NCBI GenBank assembly: GCA_963924555.1
Contig: OZ004585.1
Span: 6,895,488 to 6,959,487, forward strand
Reading direction: 5' to 3'
DNA length: 64,000 bases
Source of the DNA: Crambe crambe
Lineage: Eukaryota > Porifera > Demospongiae > Poecilosclerida > Crambeidae
The position numbers were made by a program, and so were the translations under genes. This document shows positions 62,001 through 64,000 of this stretch, piece by piece (the stretch's first letter is position 1; each line of letters opens with the position of its first letter). The notes under the pieces were generated by a model. The model saw nothing but the letters and a program-made list of their open reading frames with translations, was not told the DNA's origin and made no database searches.

Positions 62001-64000
62001 ATACCTATGTCACATTTAATATGCATGCGCATACATTTGTTTGACAAATGAAACATGCACACAACACTTAGCAACAAACAGCTAGAGTTTATTGCTTTCC
62101 ACAGCATTTTGTCATAGAGGTGTTAGGCTATCTAAGTGGATTGTAGGCACTTGTCTTTCTAAGTACTTGTGCAAGTATTATATAGCTCAGCCTCCTGTCT
62201 AGCCTAAGAAGTTAAAGAGTACAAATCACCAACTGCTTCGCTCACCAATTGAATACATATGTTACACAAACATACCCCATGAAAATCGTGGCGGACATGT
62301 GCAGTATCATTGAGTATCACCATAACATCACTAAGAATTGTCTCGATGCACGCGGAATTTTCCAACGATGGATAAGTCTTGCAGCTTGTCCAGCAGTATA
62401 GAGCTAGTCTTGTGTAGCCAGACCCAACTGGGTCTGGCTATACGTGAGACTAGTAGCTATAGTGAGCCCCTGTCAAGCAATCATAGGAGGAGCTTGTATG
62501 GCCCAGGATGTGGCACAACTAAAATGGTCCTTCAGAAGTTGAGTTGACATCTGCAATGAATGGTGCCTTCCAATTCTCCAAGATTCTAATGCTCTTCTGC
62601 GCTGCAGTTGTCAATTGAGCCTTAACAATATCAGCAAGCTGGAGAAGAAGATTGATGATCTCAAGACTAAAGTCATTTGCTTTAAAATTTCCAGCTTATA
62701 AGCTTACGTTCAAAAATATACCTATCTACACTATACAACCCTTACTTCTTTAGTATGATTGTAGTAATTAGCTGAGTATTAAGAGTGTCTGTAAGAGCAG
62801 AAACATTAAATATTTACATTACTTGGTATATAATGTTGATATTTGCATGCAGCTGATCGATGACTCTAAGAACATGAATGCTATGTATAATTGCATGATT
62901 AATTTTACCATCACACATTTTTGCATAATATTAAGTACATGTGCATGCAATTTGTACCAGTCCCTTTCACCATATATATAAGAGGGTTCACGAAATTGGG
63001 CTGTTCAACTGTTCAACTGAGGTGCATGTACATGCAGCACATAATTTCTCAACTGCATGCATGATATTTTTGACTTTAATGTTCAGAATATGCTATATCT
63101 GACCAGACTAGTGTAGAGGATGAAGCTAATAAGGATGAAGCTAGTAAGGATGGAGCCAGTAAGGATGGAGCTAGTAAGGATGGAGCTAGTAAGGATGGAG
63201 CTAGTAAGGATGGAGCTAGTAAGGATGGAGCTAGTAAAGATGGAGCTAGTAAGGATGGAGCTAGTAATTGGAAGATTGAAGGTGTGGGAGCTACCATACA
63301 CGACAATTAGCTAAGACCATCACTGTATTAGAATTGGTGCATGGTGAAACCCCTCAATATTTTATTGCATACCCTTTAACATGAAGCCTCAGAAGTCATA
63401 TTTAAGTCACCTTGCAGGGTTATAGCCAGGATGAATACAAAGAGTGGGGTGTTAGGCAATAAGGGGATTAATACTAATTCAATAACAATAGGGTGTGGGA
63501 AGGGAGAGATAGAGTGGGGAGCACCACTCTTCCACTCTTTGGCTAAAACACTGCCTTGGCTTTCTTTCATGCTAATTCACCAATTGCAGCGTCACTTCAC
63601 CTTATATTTCTCAGCCAGTGCTTCTTTTTTTCTTCAGATAAAACCAGCCTACCCCTGGATGCCAACAAAGTTATTAGGTTCCTAAAAGAAAAAGATTTCC
63701 CTGCTAGCAAAGCTAAAGAGCTGGGTGTGTGTCTGGACGTACCACAGGGACGATTTTCTACTTTTGAAACAAACCATCCCAATAATGCTGATAGAGTTTT
63801 AATTGATGTCATCACTTACTGGATTGATAACAAAGAAGCTTCATGGGACAAACTTGCTACTGCTCTGGAAGAATGTGATCATGCAATGATGGCAAAGAAG
63901 ATACAAAGTAAGCTTAACTTTAACGAGCACACTTTAAAAAAACTGTAATGTTCATTCTAGGTAGAGACAAAGATGTGAATAACGGTGGCCAATATTTTTT
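40856..64000 (+). CDS. Death - helical - ZU5 - UPA-like - Death adaptor gene (partial at 3' end)
   Basis: Proposed exons: 40856-41231, 41362-41922, 47443-47498, 47597-47636, 58838-58890, 59807-59849, 59964-60470, 60524-60624, 60698-60835, 60904-61078, 61383-61433, 63087-63281, 63638-63907 and 63961 onward. Phases agree throughout, giving about 868 residues so far. ZU5 plus Death is the layout of UNC5/PIDD/ankyrin-like adaptors, here with an additional N-terminal Death domain, so an intracellular signalling scaffold is inferred. The 10.9-kb gap 47637-58838 holds a Helitron. The left part (to 47636) might instead be a separate truncated paralogue. Domain blocks are annotated individually. Confidence 0.55.
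42146..42490. repeat. LTR-like direct repeat, left copy
   Basis: Begins 'agccagtccctgttttttcc' and ends with ctctta..cggtgtgggcc. About 340 bases, repeated at 43453-43772 in the same orientation with similar length apart from small gaps. The pair flanks a 960-base segment holding a retropepsin frame. The termini are not clean TG..CA, so LTR status is tentative. A fragment recurs near 62943-62975. Confidence 0.55.
43072..43443 (-). pseudogene. Retrotransposon aspartic protease (retropepsin) fragment
   Basis: Open for about 123 codons on the minus strand. Contains a zinc-knuckle remnant (PNHFACVC), an acidic linker (DSDSEETDSSDDEY) and the retropepsin active-site strand with DTG (PVPMMIDTGTSTDIINE). 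This is the gag-pol boundary layout of Ty3/gypsy-type elements. No reverse transcriptase or integrase follows, so it is an internally deleted remnant. Lies in intron 2 of the Death/ZU5 gene. Confidence 0.75.
43453..43772. repeat. LTR-like direct repeat, right copy
   Basis: Matches 42146-42490 ('ccaaaatatccggtcaccaa', 'aataca-ggccccatgc', 'ttgtaccaggccctttc') but lacks the G-run segment of the left copy. With the retropepsin frame between, the pair may be the two LTRs of one decayed element. Confidence 0.55.
43810..45513 (-). pseudogene. Decayed Pif1-like helicase (Helitron-type relic), minus strand
   Basis: Reading the minus strand from 45513: a lead domain (AFKAFSLLANSQQVSLTTM), then in shifting frames VTGGAGVGKCFLIRT (Walker A), YNIGGITVHSAF, YVIIDEIS (Walker B), LFGGLS, and near 44350 a segment like HVILICNVYTNEGLVNGAQG that continues open to 43810 (EGIEWGDAPCQ...). 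Several stops and frameshifts separate these pieces, so it is dead. Order and motifs match the Pif1-type helicases of Helitrons. It is a different, older element from the intact one at 49678. Confidence 0.8.
45514..46720. other. Intronic, no gene recognised
   Basis: Part of intron 2 of the Death/ZU5 gene. 45560-45680 matches a repeat at about 32160-32340. 46270-46420 and 46680-46740 contain short palindromes ('agtgcacactt' types) and an inverted pair around 'ggtcacaagtcatgtgacca'. Nothing coding. Confidence 0.4.
46721..46906. mobile_element. Foldback MITE, ~186 bp
   Basis: The two halves are inverted copies ('tcactcttttctagctc' and complement, 'gtgttttaatgca' and complement, 'atgatgctataatgct' and complement) with a small central loop (ccttcggc). 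The two ends can be extended to tttag-tcactc. Lies in intron 2 of the Death/ZU5 gene. Confidence 0.8.
47443..47636 (+). CDS. Linker exons 3-4 (DITFGAPSRKR... / QLTDGPADSQ...)
   Basis: Exon 3 is 47443-47498 and exon 4 is 47597-47636. Together they are 96 bases and phase 1 to 1, so they can be skipped or added without a shift. They are clear paralogues of the pair at 58838-59849 (ITxxA-SRKRI..PLPxK and LTD..). Ser/Pro-rich and probably a flexible linker. Short, but supported by the paralogous pair and by splice sites. Confidence 0.6.
48067..48186. mobile_element. Foldback MITE, ~120 bp
   Basis: Inverted halves 'tagttattaacc' / 'ggttaataacta' and 'gaattataagcac' / complement surround a GC-rich centre (gaggcccgaggcgaagcccgag). 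No coding capacity. Confidence 0.8.
48753..48778 (+). promoter_or_regulatory. X-box palindrome (RFX-type site) followed by TATA-like box
   Basis: GTTACCATGGCAAC (48753-48766) fits the RFX X-box consensus with both half sites and a two-base spacer. TATAAATA follows at 48771-48778. It lies about 900 bases before the Helitron ATG and just outside the left long inverted repeat. A promoter role is inferred. Confidence 0.5.
48783..48805. other. Perfect hairpin next to left inverted repeat
   Basis: AGAGAGCGC-ggta-GCGCTCTCT stem-loop, 15 bases before the left flanking repeat of the Helitron region. Confidence 0.6.
48820..48980 (-). repeat. Long inverted repeat flanking the Helitron, left copy
   Basis: Reads ATGACCCTCCATAGGACTAA outward-in and matches the complement of 57338-57486 over about 150 bases ('aaaatgaagttggattttct', 'gctgctatgactgcttaccc'). 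A third, diverged copy in the orientation of the right one lies at 59505-59640. Confidence 0.8.
49678..56766 (+). CDS. Helitron Rep/helicase with two C-terminal OTU domains (intact)
   Basis: A single open frame of 2362 residues. Residues 1-190: lysine-rich repeats of about 14 residues (YEKNKDAMKSKFK type). Residues ~530-610: cysteine pairs (CCSCQQ, CNYC). From ~800: Helitron-like N domain (FPTLFPDGKFG). At ~1010: HUH endonuclease motif (GAPHFHVLLW), with the tyrosine motif (YYVTAYVTK) later. From ~1460: Pif1-type helicase with Walker A GGTGKS, Walker B IIVDEVS, FVGDLLQLQPV, and C-terminal TIHKCQG and YVALSRVKS. Residues ~1955-2140 and ~2179-2362: two OTU cysteine-protease modules with DGNCMFR / DGNCLFR and histidine strands (AHYEVV, EHFEVV). 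Encodes rolling-circle transposition in cis. No stop or frameshift, so it may be recent and autonomous. Lies in an intron of the Death/ZU5 gene, same strand. Confidence 0.97.
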   Translation: MASAKKKRAQRKKRYEMNKDAERSTMKQYHDKHKNDMKTKFKQYYEKNKEDMRSKFKQNYEERKDAAKYKSRLNYEKNKNAMKSKFKLYYEKNKDAMKSEFKQHYAKNIDALTQKMKEYNKKHKFSIKSKMNAYYKKNKERLCSLRRKNYRKNCDKMKAASCAYYRSNTEARKAAYSRKAKAVIKRARQYYAKNRAYICANQRRKYELAEPKPLAKMFYVHKIKKNLMCNTRLLSKLIDTFENEHTSASNKIPKGNRKTAISNLAAQRVVCKAIQVRKQYVGALLKAVRYINALKIKEMADFGEGLHSAHSEPYFYDSAYLFVKRPDILTIDQSGICRQEENVSESTVSNIPHTWKCSTKCKPLTESEVSSILDFKSQFENRIHELSQVLDNIDGGCPNYHYSKDLSSQSRELKGHSLLCYTGTECKSRLRILRSAATHYPILRSLLRAVYVTINSLHSVSKLDEALKSGDFAFLMNNLDGDSESLLSNDVEKTHELTEIAHSVLRRRDLELHLQVTHAGLIAEYQKAVEDYPQNPCCSCQQLHQRRNVTKVNFSNKLGNTVWPALKQFMLRDNKQAADETHFMCNYCKSSMKHDKMPPRCVLNGLEVIPIPEELKNLDCLSKQFIQRAKSYQTVVRLGTYTNKVPTYNSLQACKGTMFFLPLPLGKTLETLDQVNHPVTSLASPELYIIVNGKPTTNKMVWRSLVNVKDIKGAVEKLRQINWLYKDVDDSSLDTTLKEVVEVVSNASSTMLEKASDNDISGLQCYTIRNLNNKLNTDSDIEQYKLLHVEEEPLDNRQKFLDVMCFPTLFPDGKFGKYHPRSVKISHSEYIKSRLFNKDPRFRKEPRYIFYLLWQKEMREISAGVYNLLKSSKSHSMTVGNLLDKVGANDEHLESNLSTMLQSVRGTKQYWYVRQSDLRCMVREYGSPTLFLTFSCAEYESYDIVSYLRSLNDVSDSYNIGKLCTEDPVSVSRQFSHKFHAFFQKVLIKGEVLGCVDHYFWKKEYQARGAPHFHVLLWIRDAPVIGKDDPDKILAWIQERITCHIPEKESNPELNSLVTRYQMHKCSAYCRRRVKRGSIYTTTCKFNFPREPCENAVLHCVEEKLKKRQKIYQLPRTESETRVNDYNPLLLLLWKANIDIQFVAESSLALSYYVTAYVTKAERSTLQEVWNEVSDNKSVYSRLWSFGVRALRSRECGLYEASDLLIGHHLCEKSTTVKWICVKMPHKRSRRLKNHSVLQEIADNNPESEDIFEDDLFNTHYPKRPADLEDVCLHDFVANYDWYSKDRNGDRIYRRLTKPRLVNHKLYDPNKEEEREDFYYSLVLLFVPFRNETSLLQENEKPEEAFNRLLPSNESCSEYHSRLQKILKAREALKKINDAREANNDNEGTNKEDHDEPELLGQAKSAMLDALHMNAKKPDKLTLQERVMMLNSDQRRIFERVKDHLLHQVEHEADECNCEFEPLCMFISGVGGTGKSFLIEALKQLIDGIWTSDELTCAVAAPTGLAAFNVGGVTIHRLFQLPIEHEGKEAGYWSLSKASQKIMKTVLRGLKMIIVDEVSMVSSLNLAYMHLRLEELFGGHSWFGGKNVIFVGDLLQLQPVNGSPVFEMISKKSLCHKLGCTTSVNIWKSSIKYDELTINERQKKDREFSQMLDSVRRGSPTEETLCTLQERVTDRSVPELFRDLKNSDMNPVCLFPTREQCDRVNNEMLGSLDSEIYKISCTDEVDETKSKSKWNKKAAEKLEKLNKDCNNTAGLEAVLKLAVGARVMLRRNIDIEAGLVNGAIGTVIAISARCISVQFDHINDPCDIEKVKTKFMVMKNYFVYREQFPLILAYAVTIHKCQGLSLDCAIIELSSKVFADGMAYVALSRVKSLLGLHLISLDKDSIRVNRKSIMEINRLREMYRKDLPLYDVPAPRTRSKRKLTGTSEQIEPNAKKRRVDNPIKANPINSQLEQRVWPFKFHSVDEQWQRNACASLGLQFERSNGASPGSGSLPLTCPDKNKIKTIVGDGNCMFRSLSYIITGSQAQHERLRTKIIQHMHDIAPLIIGHIRGRSQDRYTTVGEYIQGSGMDKTGVWGTDIELLTLAHLLKTCIFSYDTQRDTWDRFKPSSVDKTVKTDLASNSLYLRHPQAHYEVVLAVEPLINSNPPQPNEPDEKKADHSSSNSIPTSNHIDGNIILQEEWPECRFHSVDEEWQKVACGVLNIPYHCKNGLSRGGANVILTRPDKMQKIIADGNCLFRCLSHIVTGTQRHHVAVRLAIIEHLQRIPGFLGTYGYKSVNDYLNRTNMDKINTWGTDIEMFAFAHLLNTPIYSFVKNLNDWHKYPPSRINLTMYDDVTCDDVTQKAMYIRFHSEHFEVVCSVL
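57338..57486 (+). repeat. Long inverted repeat flanking the Helitron, right copy
   Basis: Complement of 48820-48980, ending TTAGTCCTATGGAGGGTCAT. It starts 571 bases after the Helitron stop. The enclosed span is about 8.67 kb. Confidence 0.8.
57857..57880. other. Strong hairpin downstream of the Helitron
   Basis: CCCCACATGC-loop-GCATGTGGGG stem-loop about 1.1 kb after the stop codon. Helitron 3' ends carry such a hairpin, but no CTRR end follows at the usual distance, so its role as the element end is uncertain. Confidence 0.45.
58026..58797. mobile_element. Foldback element with 157-bp inverted arms that look identical
   Basis: Arms 58026-58182 and 58641-58797 are reverse complements along their full 157 bases with no difference that I can see. 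The 458-base centre has no coding frame of note. The arms contain 'gatgtagggatga' twice in opposite orientation. Lies in the intron before exon 5 of the Death/ZU5 gene. Confidence 0.85.
58838..59849 (+). CDS. Linker exons 5-6, duplicate of exons 3-4
   Basis: Exon 5 is 58838-58890 (DITSDATRKRIFSHLPAK) and exon 6 is 59807-59849 (PLTDDGGHESWSQP). Their lengths also sum to 96 bases with identical phases to exons 3-4. They may be mutually exclusive with, or used in series with, the first pair. A long A-rich tract (58990-59050) and T/G-rich repeats lie in the intron between them. Confidence 0.6.
59505..59640 (+). repeat. Third copy of the Helitron-flanking repeat
   Basis: Diverged copy with 'ataagcagtcatggcagctt', 'gagaaaatccagtttcat' and tcctatggaggg in the same order as 57338-57486. 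It shows that the flanking sequence exists away from the Helitron. Confidence 0.7.
59964..61433 (+). CDS. Death/ZU5 gene exons 7-11: ZU5 domain and UPA-like region
   Basis: Exon 7 (59964-60470) carries the ZU5 signature: a short lead, then AGISIDIPEGSISPDESVDL, TSKRIVLKKPLTMRMQHSAK, CKNIVFLRAS and the closing FGEVALTHFSWW. Exons 8-10 (60524-60624, 60698-60835, 60904-61078) continue with strand-rich sequence (VSAVFCMCP, IPEDYFGLSTRPTV, RISITCTTARSEPLTL) in the place where a UPA domain normally follows ZU5; that assignment is inferred from position. Exon 11 (61383-61433) is a short linker. All joins keep phase. Confidence 0.78.
61506..61526. repeat. Poly-G tract
   Basis: 21 consecutive G in the intron after exon 11 of the Death/ZU5 gene. 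Confidence 0.9.
61666..61925. mobile_element. hAT-like MITE, 260 bp
   Basis: Ends CAGTGGCAGATCTAGGAAT and ATTCCTAGATCCGCCCCTG are near-perfect inverted repeats; CAGGGGCGGATC-type ends are common in hAT non-autonomous elements. A second inverted pair (atatccgtgcgc / gcgcacggatat) lies inside. Between exons 11 and 12 of the Death/ZU5 gene. Confidence 0.75.
61930..63086. other. Intronic, no gene recognised
   Basis: 62100-62200 shares a repeat with 24361-24545. 62400-62450 has a short inverted pair around 'agccagacccaactgggtct'. Nothing coding is supported. Confidence 0.4.
63087..63281 (+). CDS. Death/ZU5 gene exon 12: KDGAS tandem-repeat linker
   Basis: About ten 15-base units (63120-63272, 'aaggatggagctagt') encode KDGAS repeats after a short lead (YAISDQTSVEDEAN). 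Exon ends at 63281 with donor gtgtgg, phase 1. Alternatively the frame runs on to a stop at 63310 if the donor is not used, giving a product without the C-terminal Death domain. Copy number is likely to vary between individuals. Confidence 0.6.
63638..64000 (+). CDS. Death/ZU5 gene exons 13-14: C-terminal Death domain
   Basis: Exon 13 (63638-63907) is a well-formed Death domain: LPLDANKVIRFLKEKDFPA, AKELGVCLDVPQGRF, VLIDVITYWIDNKEASWDKL, ATALEECDHAMMAKKIQS. Exon 14 begins at 63961 (RDKDVNNGGQ) and runs out of the window. Death domains form homotypic complexes, so partners would be other Death proteins. Confidence 0.85.

Noticed and set aside
63083-63306. Minus-strand frames of repeated LLAPS / ILTSS
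   Set aside because: Opposite-strand translation of the KDGAS-encoding repeat.

Overview
The window is animal nuclear DNA: AT-rich, with GT-AG introns, long simple-sequence tracts and many small inverted-repeat transposons. The dominant gene encodes an inositol 1,4,5-trisphosphate receptor. Together with Death/ZU5-type genes, a Helitron and abundant 'agctagcta' low-complexity DNA, this fits an early-branching invertebrate. A demosponge is my best guess, but that is inference and not proof. All exon models below were made by eye from reading frame, splice consensus and phase continuity.

Layout. (1) 1-27235 (+): about 80% of an IP3 receptor gene (39 exons, about 2209 residues, 5' end outside the window). 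It runs from the RIH region through the six-helix channel to the C-terminal coiled coil. Its introns carry a tRNA-Pro(UGG) gene (14536-14607), a nested multi-membrane-span gene (6377-7606) with three decayed relatives beside it, several MITEs, and minisatellites that in places repeat the splice sites themselves. (2) 27236-31900: a tandem duplication mixing the IP3R terminal exon with a small secreted cysteine-rich gene. It holds two intact three-exon genes (28104-28882 and 30945-31685), one promoter-plus-start fragment and one dead terminal exon. (3) 31900-35940: non-coding DNA with an 18-bp-type minisatellite. (4) 35940-40213: a broken duplicate of IP3R exons 35-39. (5) 40856 to the right edge (+): a multi-exon gene with an N-terminal Death domain, a helical region, a ZU5 domain, a probable UPA-like part, a KDGAS repeat and a second Death domain. 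Its large introns hold a decayed Pif1 helicase, a retropepsin fragment between direct repeats, and an intact 2362-residue Helitron Rep/helicase with two tandem OTU protease domains (49678-56766).

How the parts relate. The IP3R is an endoplasmic-reticulum calcium-release channel. The cysteine-rich pair looks like secreted effector precursors: signal and pro-regions are conserved, the cationic core is divergent. The Death/ZU5 gene looks like an intracellular signalling adaptor. I see no operon-like link among them. Segmental duplication at the IP3R 3' end is what intermixed the first two.

Most notable points: an IP3R selectivity filter reading GGGISD; the C-x3-C peptide family beside the channel gene; copies of exon 3' ends plus donor sites inside the following introns (three cases); a Helitron with two OTU domains flanked by long inverted repeats; two MITE insertions whose empty sites survive in neighbouring duplicates; and a 157-bp inverted repeat whose arms look identical.
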